64,000 nucleotides of DNA. Origin: Eubacteriales bacterium (lineage in GTDB: Bacteria > Bacillota > Clostridia > Lachnospirales > Lachnospiraceae). The translations under genes were made by a program, and so were the position numbers. The notes below the pieces were generated by a model. That model was not told the DNA's origin, searched no databases, and was given only the letters and a program-made list of their open reading frames with translations. The DNA lies in assembly GCA_030539395.1 (NCBI GenBank), contig JAUNSC010000008.1, positions 31,025 through 95,024 of the forward strand, read 5' to 3'. Position 1 is the first letter of the stretch; the number at the start of each line of letters is the position of its first letter. This document shows positions 25,737 through 33,904 of this stretch, in pieces.

Positions 25737-26297
25737 CTACTCCTTTATATTGATAGTTATCTGTTCTTTTTCCACATTGTACATAGAGGCAATTTCTGTT
25801 TTTATTTCTTCTAAACTTTCCATCTGTCCCTGTCTCTCCCCTTTTTCTGTCTCAAACACGCTTACACCGCTTCTGATCTTTGCCACCAGCATGGTCACAC
25901 TTTTTATCTCTGCAGCATATCCCGCCCTTTCTTCCAGTTCCGTATTGATTGAAATTACCCTCTGATGATGGCTTTCAGCTATTTCTCTCATCTGCCGCTC
26001 CAGTTCCTGCTGATAGACCTCTGATATTTTTCTATTCTGGAGTTCAGCCAGTGTCTGATTTGCAAGCTCTATATTTATCGCTTCCTCCTGCAGCATTGCT
26101 CTTTGCAAAGCCTCATCAAAAAGATCTGTACCTGAAAACAACTGAAGAACCGGGGAAATAATCATGACTAAAACAATTATACCTCCGAAAAAGCGGATAT
26201 ATCTGCGATAATCCTCCCTTCTTACCAAATGACTGAATAATTCCATCAGACATAATCCGACCATTACATTTTTTACCCAGGAATAGACTTGTTCCAT
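25737..26297 (-). CDS. spoIIIAF: Stage III sporulation protein AF
   Basis: A 186-residue protein with two N-terminal membrane helices (about residues 6-25 and 35-54) and a soluble C-terminal domain. It has W-V-K-N-V-M-V-G-L-C-L-M-E-L-F-S-H-L-V at the start and the conserved Y-R-R-Y-I-R-F-F-G-G-I-I-V-L-V-M-I-I-S-P-V-L segment. The ATG at 26297 with AGGGTGG upstream is used; the longer reading to 26435 overlaps spoIIIAE and is spurious. Confidence 0.92.
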   Translation of the reverse strand: MEQVYSWVKNVMVGLCLMELFSHLVRREDYRRYIRFFGGIIVLVMIISPVLQLFSGTDLFDEALQRAMLQEEAINIELANQTLAELQNRKISEVYQQELERQMREIAESHHQRVISINTELEERAGYAAEIKSVTMLVAKIRSGVSVFETEKGERQGQMESLEEIKTEIASMYNVEKEQITINIKE

Positions 26298-26320
26298 GCA
26301 TGCCACCCTGCCTCTTTCAT

Positions 26321-27478
26321 TTATAATCCTTTTATAGATGCAGTAACAATTGCCAGCGTCAGAAGAAGCATGATTCCCATAGTTCCGACTGTTTTTAAAA
26401 GCAAAGCCGTCCCTTCTCCGACACCGGCTATACATTCTGTAATTCTTTTATCAGATACCGGCTGTACTGCTGCAGAAACCGCTTTATATAAAAGAGTGCA
26501 TACCGCCAGACGTACTGCCGGAGCCATGCAGATCATAACAATTATGATCATTCCTGCTGCTCCCACCGCATTTTTCAAAAGAACTGCGGTTCCAAGCACA
26601 GTTTCTGTCACTGCATTCAATGTATTTCCAAGAACAGGAACTGCTCCCGCCGCTTTATTCAATACTCCATTTTTCAAAGAATCAATAGCAGGCAGAAGCA
26701 GTGCCTGCACGGTCTGGACTCCTACCAGCACTGCCAGCAATGTTTTCAGTATCCATGACAATGCCAGCTCTATCAATGCCGACAGTCTGGATAAATAATC
26801 TTCTTTCCCCAAATGATTTAGCAGCAGAAATAATACATAAAATTTGATTCCCGGGAGCACAATATAATTTATGATAAGCTGGGCTCCTGTAATAAAAAAC
26901 AGCGTAAGCTCATAAAACCCTGCTGCTGTCACGGAACCTGCTGCCAGAGAAGCAGTCACAAGATAAACCGGCAAAAGCAATTTCATAAAATGAAGTACCT
27001 GTCCTATGTGATCTGATGCCATTTGATCCAGTTCCTCAAATGCCTTCATCAAAATCACAAATAACAACAGATAAATCATGTAAAACGCAATATCCGATAT
27101 CTGACTGCCGTCAAATATCTTCACAAAGTTTGCAAACACCGCAGACACAACTGCCAAAACCAGGATGCGTATCATAATCGCTCTTTGACTTTTTAATTCT
27201 CCCAGTACCAGCTTATACATTAATTGTTTCATAGTTTCCGGAGATACGGGGCTTTTCCCTTCCATAAGTTCCAGAATGCTGTCCCGGAAATTCATTTCAG
27301 CTTCCGGGAACAGTTGGTCTATCGTATCCTGTATTTCTTCAAGATCCAATTCCTCCAGATAGGAATCTGCCACTGCTTTTTCCATATCTTCCGCCATACA
27401 TGTCCCATAAAAGAACATCCATACTGCTGCAGCACACATCACAGCCACTATTATCCGCATAATCTGTTTTCCCCGCAT
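26321..27478 (-). CDS. spoIIIAE: Stage III sporulation protein AE
   Basis: A 385-residue polytopic membrane protein and probable channel component. A signal-like first helix (about residues 8-28, ending M-A-E-D-M) is followed by a soluble part and about seven further helices, with R-I-L-V-L-A-V-V-S-A-V-F-A-N-F-V and the G-V-Q-T-V-Q-A-L-L-L-P-A-I-D segment typical of the family. It lies 12 bases after spoIIIAD and 23 bases before spoIIIAF. Confidence 0.94.
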   Translation of the reverse strand: MRGKQIMRIIVAVMCAAAVWMFFYGTCMAEDMEKAVADSYLEELDLEEIQDTIDQLFPEAEMNFRDSILELMEGKSPVSPETMKQLMYKLVLGELKSQRAIMIRILVLAVVSAVFANFVKIFDGSQISDIAFYMIYLLLFVILMKAFEELDQMASDHIGQVLHFMKLLLPVYLVTASLAAGSVTAAGFYELTLFFITGAQLIINYIVLPGIKFYVLFLLLNHLGKEDYLSRLSALIELALSWILKTLLAVLVGVQTVQALLLPAIDSLKNGVLNKAAGAVPVLGNTLNAVTETVLGTAVLLKNAVGAAGMIIIVMICMAPAVRLAVCTLLYKAVSAAVQPVSDKRITECIAGVGEGTALLLKTVGTMGIMLLLTLAIVTASIKGL

Positions 27479-27490
27479 ATTTCCTCTGCC

Positions 27491-27877
27491 TCAGCTCAGG
27501 TATTCTGAGACAGTATTCAGCAGTGCAAGAACGATTGGTGTACTGACTGACAGTACCGATATTTTTCCAAAAATTTCTATCTGACCGGCGATTGCCGAGT
27601 ATCCTGCATCTTTGCAGATACTGGAAGAAAAATCTGCAATATATGAGATACCTACAATTTTAAGAAGAATTTTAAGGTAGGATTCCTTTATAGTCATATA
27701 TTCTGTCAACTGCGTAAACATTCCGGCCATAGCTTCTATCCGTGTCAGGGCGCAGAAAAAGATAACAATGCATACGGCCATGGCAATCAATCCTGAAAAT
27801 GGGGTTTTCCATTCTTTCACAAGTACAGCCGTGAGAATTCCCGTAATTCCCAGAACTGCAATTTTTATCATATCCAT
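27491..27877 (-). CDS. spoIIIAD: Stage III sporulation protein AD
   Basis: A 128-residue membrane protein with about four helices, matching SpoIIIAD in length and in the K-E-S-Y-L-K-I-L-L-K-I-V-G-I-S-Y-I-A-D-F-S-S-S-I-C-K-D-A-G segment near residue 64. It resembles type III secretion and flagellar export membrane proteins in topology. It lies between spoIIIAC and spoIIIAE. Confidence 0.93.
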   Translation of the reverse strand: MDMIKIAVLGITGILTAVLVKEWKTPFSGLIAMAVCIVIFFCALTRIEAMAGMFTQLTEYMTIKESYLKILLKIVGISYIADFSSSICKDAGYSAIAGQIEIFGKISVLSVSTPIVLALLNTVSEYLS

Positions 27878-27900
27878 ACCGCCTTCACCTCCCGCTTTTT

Positions 27901-28095
27901 TCAGAGCGCAAACAGACTTTTTATGGTATCAAACAACTCGTAAACATAAGGCATTAACCAGAATAATACTAAAATCAAGCCGGCCAGGGATGCCAGGGAT
28001 GCCTGATCTTCTCTGCCGCTATGTTTTAATACCTGGCTGATAACCGAAATTAATATTCCTACTGCCGCAATTTTAAAAATAATGTTAACGCTCAT
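27901..28095 (-). CDS. spoIIIAC: Stage III sporulation protein AC
   Basis: A 64-residue protein with two membrane helices (about residues 5-22 and 33-52) joined by a short loop, L-K-H-S-G-R-E-D-Q-A, characteristic of SpoIIIAC. Start behind AAGGAGGGACGA. It is part of the membrane base of the mother-cell-to-forespore channel. Confidence 0.93.
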   Translation of the reverse strand: MSVNIIFKIAAVGILISVISQVLKHSGREDQASLASLAGLILVLFWLMPYVYELFDTIKSLFAL

Positions 28096-28111
28096 TCGTC
28101 CCTCCTTTTCT

Positions 28112-28630
28112 TTATAGCAAAAGCAAGGTGAGGAACACTCCTCCCAAAAATCCGAGGCAGCGGTATACCCTGACCTTTTGCCGGTAATCTCCCTCTGCCT
28201 CCTCCTGTTCTCTTTTCAGTTCCTCTTTAAATCGTTCTATCGTCTGAATCTGCATCCTGCTGTCCAAATATCCCAGCCGTGTTCCCAGTCCTTCTAACTG
28301 CATTTTATCATTTCCGGTAAGTCCCGTCTCAGCCGGAAGTTCCTGAATACATTCCTTAAATATGGTTCCGAGAGTTTTTCCGTCCCTCTGCTCCATTTTA
28401 TCTGCCACATCCCTGAACATTGCTGCAAAAGATCCTGTTGTCCTTTTTGCGATTTCCCGAAAGATTTCCTGAAGCGGTGTACCTGCATACTGAATTTCAG
28501 CTTTTAATATATCGGCCACACGTCCCAGCTCCCGAAGACTGCGGATACGATTTGACAATTCTCTTCCCATTCCATATCCAATCGCCGTGCTTGCTATGAT
28601 CACTGCAGCCGCGCCAGCTGCCCTTAACAT
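28112..28630 (-). CDS. spoIIIAB: Stage III sporulation protein AB
   Basis: A 172-residue protein with an N-terminal helix (about residues 4-18), a soluble helical domain and a C-terminal helix (about 156-172). It has I-G-Y-G-M-G-R-E-L-S-N-R-I-R-S-L-R-E-L near residue 17 and the L-G-T-R-L-G-Y-L-D-S-R-M-Q segment near 117. It overlaps the spoIIIAA end by seven bases, implying coupled translation. Confidence 0.92.
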   Translation of the reverse strand: MLRAAGAAAVIIASTAIGYGMGRELSNRIRSLRELGRVADILKAEIQYAGTPLQEIFREIAKRTTGSFAAMFRDVADKMEQRDGKTLGTIFKECIQELPAETGLTGNDKMQLEGLGTRLGYLDSRMQIQTIERFKEELKREQEEAEGDYRQKVRVYRCLGFLGGVFLTLLLL

Positions 28631-29586
28631 ACCTCTTCCCCTGCCAGTATATCAGTCCCGCGGTCATCAAAAATTGCCTTTACCTGCCCCACATGTTTAT
28701 GATTATGTAAAACAACATATCGCTCAAATACCCGTTCCAATACAAGTTTCTGCAAAAGGGGCTTTCGTTTTACGTCCTCAATAGATGCTCCGTGAACTGT
28801 AGCCAGCAGTTTGCAGCCGCAATAAATCACAGATTCTATCGCACGTATATCTCTGTAATCTCCGACTTCATCCACCGCTATCACACTGGGCGACATAGAC
28901 CGTATCAGCATCATCATTCCCTCTGCTTTTGGGCAGCAGTCCAGTACGTCTGTACGGATTCCCAGATCATTCTGTGGAATCCCCATATATGAGCCTCCTA
29001 TTTCTGAACGTTCATCCACCACCCCCACAGTGCTTCCCGGATAATAGGATGTTCCATTTGATATCTGGCGTACCAGATCCCTGAGTAATGTAGTTTTTCC
29101 GCATCTTGGCGGTGAGATAATAAGCGTATGGCAGATTTCCCCCTGGCTGATAAGATGGGGCAAAACAAAGTCAGCACATCCTTTTATCTGATGCGAAAGG
29201 CGTATATTTAGAAAAGATATATGTTTTACACACCGGATGCTGCCTCCTTCTGTTATGATCTTTCCTGCGATACCGATACGGTGTCCGCCCTGTATCGTAA
29301 GATATCCTTTCCGTATCTCATCCTCAAATGCATAGAGCGAATAGTTTGCCATATATTCTATTGTCTCCAGCAGTTCCTTTTTCTCAACCAGATAGCTTTC
29401 TTCTCTGTTTAATGTAATCTCCCCTGTTTTTCTTACAAAATACTCCCTTCCATCCCATGTAATCAATAGCGGTCCTCCTGCCCGCAGCCGTATTTCCTGC
29501 AGCTTATCATACTCCACATTCAATTTTTCCAGAATGTTTCTTAAGTTTATAGAAAAAATTTTCAGAAATTCCTGTCTGCTTTCCAT
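28624..29586 (-). CDS. spoIIIAA: Stage III sporulation protein AA (ATPase)
   Basis: A 320-residue secretion-type ATPase. It has the P-loop S-P-P-R-C-G-K-T-T-L-L-R-D near residue 158, V-G-V-V-D-E-R-S-E-I-G-G near 186 and a Walker B-like V-I-A-V-D-E-V-G-D near 232. It powers assembly or transport of the SpoIIIA-SpoIIQ channel during forespore development. It is the first gene of the operon, behind a SigE-type promoter; the start has GGGGTGAAACA upstream. Confidence 0.95.
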   Translation of the reverse strand: MESRQEFLKIFSINLRNILEKLNVEYDKLQEIRLRAGGPLLITWDGREYFVRKTGEITLNREESYLVEKKELLETIEYMANYSLYAFEDEIRKGYLTIQGGHRIGIAGKIITEGGSIRCVKHISFLNIRLSHQIKGCADFVLPHLISQGEICHTLIISPPRCGKTTLLRDLVRQISNGTSYYPGSTVGVVDERSEIGGSYMGIPQNDLGIRTDVLDCCPKAEGMMMLIRSMSPSVIAVDEVGDYRDIRAIESVIYCGCKLLATVHGASIEDVKRKPLLQKLVLERVFERYVVLHNHKHVGQVKAIFDDRGTDILAGEEVC

Positions 29587-29605
29587 TGTTTCACCCCTCT
29601 ACTCC

Positions 29606-29633
29606 AATATATGAGTCTGTCCTAAAAATATGC
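29606..29633 (-). promoter_or_regulatory. SigE-type sporulation promoter of the spoIIIA operon
   Basis: On the minus strand GCATATT (29627-29633) and CATATATT (29606-29613) match both halves of the B. subtilis SigE consensus (KMATATT and CATAYAHT), with 13 bases between. It ends 19 bases before the spoIIIAA start codon, with the ribosome site in between. SigE, the early mother-cell factor, is known to drive this operon. Confidence 0.88.
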
Positions 29634-29644
29634 CTTGGGATTAC

Positions 29645-29673
29645 TTGCAATTTGGGAATCAGCGTTGTAATAT
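29645..29673 (+). promoter_or_regulatory. Candidate SigA promoter of the carbamate-kinase-like gene
   Basis: TTGCAA (29645-29650) and TAATAT (29668-29673) have a 17-base spacer, with GAGGTG and the ATG about 30 bases downstream. It is divergent from the spoIIIA promoter and 11 bases from its -35 box. Confidence 0.6.
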
Positions 29674-29703
29674 AAAAGAAAACTTGTAAATGAGGTGTTT
29701 CAC

Positions 29704-30636
29704 ATGAAAAAGAAAGTTGTGATAGCTCTCGGCCACCGCGCACTTGGCACTACATTTCCGGAACAGCAGGTGGCTGTTAAAAATTCTGCAAAAGTCCTGG
29801 CTGATCTGGTAGAAGCCGGCTGTCAGCTTATCATTACCCACAGCAATGCTCCTCAGGTAGGCATGATCCATACCGCCATGAACGAATTTGCGCATTTCCA
29901 TACAGACTATACCGGTGCACCCATGTCCGTCTGCTCTGCTATGAGCCAGGGTTATATTGGCTATGATATCCAGAATGCACTGCGGGAAGAACTGCTGAAA
30001 CGCAGTATCACCACTCCGGTCAGCACGATTCTTACACAGGTTCTGGTAGATCCTTATGATGAAGCCATGTATCACCCTGTGAAGGTCATCGGCCGTTATA
30101 TGACAAAAGAAGAAGCGCTCAAAGAAGAGGAAAAGGGAAATTATGTTGTAGAAGAAACAGGCGGACGCTATCGCAGAATCGTGTCTGCTCCAAAGCCCCT
30201 GAAGATTATCGAGATAGATGCAATCAACGCTCTTGTAGATGCCGGTCAGATGGTCGTTGCCTGCGGCGGAGGCGGAATTCCTGTTATGGAGCAAAACCAT
30301 TCCTTAAAAGGCGCCAGCGCCATAATCGAAAAAGATTATGCTGCCGGAAAGCTTGCTGAAATGACAGATGCCGATGTTTTATTGATTATCACTAACGATG
30401 AATTTGTTGACATCGACATTCATACCGACCACCCTGTTTCTCTTGGAAAAATCACTGTATCAGAGGCCGGAGAGCATATCGAAAAAGGTCAGTTCGGAAA
30501 AGCTGCCATGCTGCCGAAAATCCAGGCCTCTGTTGACTTCGTATCCCAGAAAGCCGGCCGTGAAGCTATCATCACAAATCTGGAACATGCACTGGATGCC
30601 ATTGAAGGAAAAACAGGGACTGTGATTACACAATAA
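29704..30636 (+). CDS. Carbamate kinase-like protein with altered active-site motifs
   Basis: A 310-residue amino-acid-kinase-fold protein along the full length of carbamate kinases and closest in pattern to E. coli YqeA (S-Q-G-Y-I-G-Y-D-I-Q-N-A-L-R-E-E-L-L near residue 82; G-G-G-G-I-P-V near 184; M-L-P-K-I near 270; final E-G-K-T-G-T-V-I). Carbamate kinase interconverts carbamoyl phosphate + ADP and carbamate + ATP. Three normally constant motifs differ: G-G-N-A is G-H-R-A (residues 10-13), T-H-G-N-G-P-Q-V-G is T-H-S-N-A-P-Q-V-G (45-53), and the L-T-x-V-x-K-V segment reads I-I-T-N-D-E-F-V. It stands alone, with no arginine deiminase or carbamoyltransferase gene nearby. Activity or substrate may differ. 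Start ATG 29704 with GAGGTG upstream. Confidence 0.8.
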   Translation: MKKKVVIALGHRALGTTFPEQQVAVKNSAKVLADLVEAGCQLIITHSNAPQVGMIHTAMNEFAHFHTDYTGAPMSVCSAMSQGYIGYDIQNALREELLKRSITTPVSTILTQVLVDPYDEAMYHPVKVIGRYMTKEEALKEEEKGNYVVEETGGRYRRIVSAPKPLKIIEIDAINALVDAGQMVVACGGGGIPVMEQNHSLKGASAIIEKDYAAGKLAEMTDADVLLIITNDEFVDIDIHTDHPVSLGKITVSEAGEHIEKGQFGKAAMLPKIQASVDFVSQKAGREAIITNLEHALDAIEGKTGTVITQ

Positions 30637-30653
30637 ATTTTTTTACTGCTCGA

Positions 30654-30691
30654 AAAAAGCCAGGGATATTTATACTTATCCCTGGCTTTTT
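30654..30691. terminator. Bidirectional terminator between carbamate-kinase-like gene and ptsI
   Basis: AAAAAGCCAGGGATA pairs with TATCCCTGGCTTTTT (15 bp) around an eight-base loop, between the two convergent stops. The A and T ends suit both directions. Confidence 0.9.
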
Positions 30692-30705
30692 CATCAGCAA
30701 AGAAC

Positions 30706-32313
30706 TTAATTTTCAAATTCCAGCACCAGTTTTCTCACATAATCAATGCTTCCGCCGGACATACTGAACTCATCCAGCCCCATATCCAGAAGGATCGGAA
30801 CGGCTGCAGGGCTTCCTGCCATCTCACCGCACATACCCACCTTGATCTGTTCCTTATGCCCGGCATTGATTACGTGTCCAATGGCTTTCAGAACAGCCGG
30901 ATGCATAAAATCATACCGGTCTGCGACTTTCTTATTGCCCCTGTCCACTGCCAGCAGATACTGAGTCAGATCATTGGTTCCGATGCTGAAAAAGTCTGCT
31001 TCTTTTGCAAATTCCTCTGCCAGAAGAACACTGGCAGGAGTCTCAATCATCATTCCCACTTCAATCTTCTCATCAAAGGCAATTCCTTCTGCACAAAGTT
31101 CTTTCCTGCATTCTTCCACCAGTGCTTTTGCTTCCTGAAGTTCTTCCATGGAAATAATCATGGGAAACATAATTCTTACATGACCAAAGGCACTTGCCCG
31201 CAATATGGCTCTTAACTGCTCTTTAAACATTTTTTTCATTTCCAGGGAAATTCGAATTGCTCTCCATCCCAGAAATGGATTCTCTTCTTTTTCAAATTCA
31301 AAATAGGGAAGCTCTTTATCTCCACCGATATCCAGTGTACGGATGGTCAGCTCCTGAGGCACCAGTTCAGCTGCCTGGCGATACACCTGAAACTGCTCCT
31401 CTTCCGTTGGGAAATGACTGTTTTCCATGTAAAGGAATTCACTTCGAAACAGCCCTACTCCGTCAATGTTCATGGGAAGCGCATGGTGAATATCCTCCAG
31501 ATTTCCCACATTGGCACAAAGAGAAATCCGTTTGCCTGCCCTGGTAACCGCCGGACAGCTACGAAGCTGTACCAGCATCTCCCTTTCTTTCTCATATGCC
31601 TCTTTCTTCCGGAGATACTGTGTCCTGGTATCCTCATCCGGATCAATCACAATACTGCCTTTTTCCGCATCCATACACACCATGACTCCATCCTGCAGTT
31701 TTGCAAGAATCCCCTGTACTCCTACCAGAGTGGGAATCCCCATGCTTTTGGCCATAATGGACACATGACTGGTCACTCCGCCTTCTTCCGTGAGAATGCC
31801 TTTTACAAATTCCGGATTCATTTTTACCGTATCAGAAGGATACAGATCCCTTGCAGCCACGATACTCTCCTGATCCATATTTCCCAGATCCGGCAGACGA
31901 ACACCTTTCAGTGCAGCCATCAGACGTTTTCCCACATCTTTCACATCTGCCGCTCTTTCCTTCATATATTCATCATCCATTCCCGCAAAGATTGCAGAAA
32001 TTTCCTGTATCGTCTCTTCCAGAGCCTGCTGGGCATTTTTCAGTTCTGATTTTATCTTTGTCAGAACTCCCTCCCGGAGCATAAAATCTCCGGCGATTTC
32101 CTGATGAGCCGCAAAAATTTCATGCTTCTCTGCCAGCGTGCTCAGTTCCTCTATGACAGTGTCCTGAGCGCTCTCAAATCTGGCTGCCTGAGCATCCGCT
32201 TCATCCGCAGGAATCTGCCCCATCTCCGGTGTCAAATCCGGCTCCTGAAAGTAATACACCGGTGCAACGGCAATCCCCCGCGATGCTGTTTTTGCCACCT
32301 GTATTTTTTCCAT
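30706..32313 (-). CDS. ptsI: PTS enzyme I (phosphoenolpyruvate-protein phosphotransferase)
   Basis: A 535-residue enzyme I. It has the phosphorylated His in G-G-V-T-S-H-V-S-I-M-A-K-S near residue 185, the PEP-site F-R-S-E-F-L-Y near 290, T-L-D-I-G-G-D-K near 325 and the second signature D-F-F-S-I-G-T-N-D-L-T-Q-Y near 445. It transfers phosphate from PEP to HPr. It is slightly shorter than the usual 570-575 residues. It is the last gene of the mannitol-type PTS locus, two bases after ptsH, with GGGAG before the start. Confidence 0.96.
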   Translation of the reverse strand: MEKIQVAKTASRGIAVAPVYYFQEPDLTPEMGQIPADEADAQAARFESAQDTVIEELSTLAEKHEIFAAHQEIAGDFMLREGVLTKIKSELKNAQQALEETIQEISAIFAGMDDEYMKERAADVKDVGKRLMAALKGVRLPDLGNMDQESIVAARDLYPSDTVKMNPEFVKGILTEEGGVTSHVSIMAKSMGIPTLVGVQGILAKLQDGVMVCMDAEKGSIVIDPDEDTRTQYLRKKEAYEKEREMLVQLRSCPAVTRAGKRISLCANVGNLEDIHHALPMNIDGVGLFRSEFLYMENSHFPTEEEQFQVYRQAAELVPQELTIRTLDIGGDKELPYFEFEKEENPFLGWRAIRISLEMKKMFKEQLRAILRASAFGHVRIMFPMIISMEELQEAKALVEECRKELCAEGIAFDEKIEVGMMIETPASVLLAEEFAKEADFFSIGTNDLTQYLLAVDRGNKKVADRYDFMHPAVLKAIGHVINAGHKEQIKVGMCGEMAGSPAAVPILLDMGLDEFSMSGGSIDYVRKLVLEFEN

Positions 32314-32315
32314 AC

Positions 32316-32579
32316 TTATTCTCCCAATCCGCTCTCAATAAGCTCTGCAATTTTGTTCAGATCTTCTTCTTCTGTTTCCCCATTACAGCAAAGCTCGATT
32401 TCTGTTCCGCACTTGATTGCTGCTGCCATAATGTTCAAAATACTCTTTGCCTGAATGGTCTTCTCGCCCACTTTAATAATCACATCGGATTTGCACTTTC
32501 CTGCTGCCTGTGCCAGAACACCTGCCGGTCTTGCATGAAGCCCTGACTGATTTGATACTGTAATTTTTCTTGATACCAT
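32316..32579 (-). CDS. ptsH: PTS phosphocarrier protein HPr
   Basis: An 87-residue HPr. It has the active His in S-G-L-H-A-R-P-A near residue 15 and the regulatory Ser in K-S-I-L-N-I-M near 46, so both the transport and the HPr-kinase sites are kept. Position 16 onward matches Firmicute HPr, with an extra Cys pair (E-L-C-C-N) near residue 68. It lies between the dehydrogenase gene and ptsI. Confidence 0.95.
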   Translation of the reverse strand: MVSRKITVSNQSGLHARPAGVLAQAAGKCKSDVIIKVGEKTIQAKSILNIMAAAIKCGTEIELCCNGETEEEDLNKIAELIESGLGE

Positions 32580-32591
32580 TTTATTTTCCCC

Positions 32592-33857
32592 CTATACTTC
32601 TACATGAAAATGATTAAATAAGATTTTTTCTGCTTCTGCGCTCCATAAGCCTCTGTTCCTCTTGCAGACCTCATCCAGTTTCTTAAATAAAGGATCTGTC
32701 TCTCCCAGCTTACCAAAGTCTTCAATTGCCGTCAACGGCATATCAAACTGGGTATAGGTCAGCTTCTTTCCGCCCGGAATCTTCGGAAGATTCAGCGTAG
32801 CTTCTGCAATACTGTCAATTCCTCCCACATGAGTAACCATTACTGCCGGTTCGATTTTTCCTGCTGCTGCCAGTGTGTTAGCCTCGATTAGGTCATCGTT
32901 GTTTCCTCCTGTGGTACCCATGATATGTGTGCTGGTGTAATGGCAGTTATACAGATTGATCTCTGCTTTAAACTGACTGTTTGTGGGACCTGCAAAGAAA
33001 TTCATGCAGCCGTCAAATGCCAGCAGTTCATCACCCATTTCTGCAACAGATTTAATCGGTGCATAGACAAATACATCATCATATCCGTGTCCTTCTGTAA
33101 TAGCTTTGAGCTCTTCAACCGGATTTTCCATGGAGGCTGTGTTCACATACAGCAGCTCCACCCCCAGCTCCTTTGCATGTTCCTCCGGAATCACTTCTTT
33201 TGCACGGGCGATTCTCTCATCACTGATATCGGTAACTACAATCCTCTTCGGTCTGTTCTCAAACTGGATACCATAGCTTACTGCGCCTAATCCCATGGGG
33301 CCGCAGCCTCCCATGATCAGAATATTTCCATCCTTTTTTGTACCCATGGCATGTTCGTAATTTTTCTTATTGGTATGATAGTTGGCATGATAACCGCCGA
33401 TAATACAGCTCATGGGCTCACCAAGTGACGCTTCAAAAAAGCTTTCTCCCTCATAAGGCATCAGGCATCCCAATTCCATTACTTCATGAGGAATAATGCA
33501 ATAGGTACAGGCGCCACCGAAGAATTCATAGGAATATCCCGGTGAAGCCAGGCTTCCCTTATAATTCAGCGCCGGTTGCTGGGCGAACTTCTGTCCCGGA
33601 TGGAACTGGTCTTTCCATTTTTCACCGACCTCCACAATAACCCCGGCAAATTCATGACCAATGATAACAGGATTGGTATCGATATTCTGAGGAGCTCTCT
33701 TATGCTTCTTGCCCTGTTCCACCAGTTTATAAGTAGACATACAGATGCTGTCGCTCATAACCTTTACCAGAATCTCATCATCTTTGATTGCCGGAAGTTC
33801 AAATTCCTCTAATCTCAGATCTCTTGTTCCATACATTCTGACTGCTTTCGTTTTCAT
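32592..33857 (-). CDS. Zinc-binding MDR dehydrogenase, sorbose-1-phosphate-reductase-like
   Basis: A 421-residue medium-chain dehydrogenase. Catalytic zinc ligands are visible: Cys in D-S-I-C-M-S near residue 39, His-Glu in G-H-E-F-A-G near 68, and Glu in G-E-P-M-S-C near 146. The structural four-Cys zinc loop is missing. The NAD-binding motif is M-G-G-C-G-P-M-G-L-G near 184. Length and the long second half resemble SorE-type L-sorbose-1-phosphate reductases. It sits between a 1-phosphofructokinase-like gene and ptsH in a mannitol-type PTS transcript, so a polyol phosphate is the likely substrate. No mtlD-type mannitol-1-phosphate dehydrogenase is present. The exact reaction is inferred; other sugar alcohols are possible. 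Confidence 0.78.
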   Translation of the reverse strand: MKTKAVRMYGTRDLRLEEFELPAIKDDEILVKVMSDSICMSTYKLVEQGKKHKRAPQNIDTNPVIIGHEFAGVIVEVGEKWKDQFHPGQKFAQQPALNYKGSLASPGYSYEFFGGACTYCIIPHEVMELGCLMPYEGESFFEASLGEPMSCIIGGYHANYHTNKKNYEHAMGTKKDGNILIMGGCGPMGLGAVSYGIQFENRPKRIVVTDISDERIARAKEVIPEEHAKELGVELLYVNTASMENPVEELKAITEGHGYDDVFVYAPIKSVAEMGDELLAFDGCMNFFAGPTNSQFKAEINLYNCHYTSTHIMGTTGGNNDDLIEANTLAAAGKIEPAVMVTHVGGIDSIAEATLNLPKIPGGKKLTYTQFDMPLTAIEDFGKLGETDPLFKKLDEVCKRNRGLWSAEAEKILFNHFHVEV

Positions 33858-33904
33858 GTTCCGATTCTCCTTTTAAGCTTCTCTGATCTTCTAAAACCTG
33901 ATTT

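Noticed and set aside
29695-30300. Long reading frame on the minus strand opposite the carbamate-kinase-like gene
   Set aside because: Its composition (His/Cys/Phe-rich) is that of an antisense shadow, and it has no ribosome site or family match.
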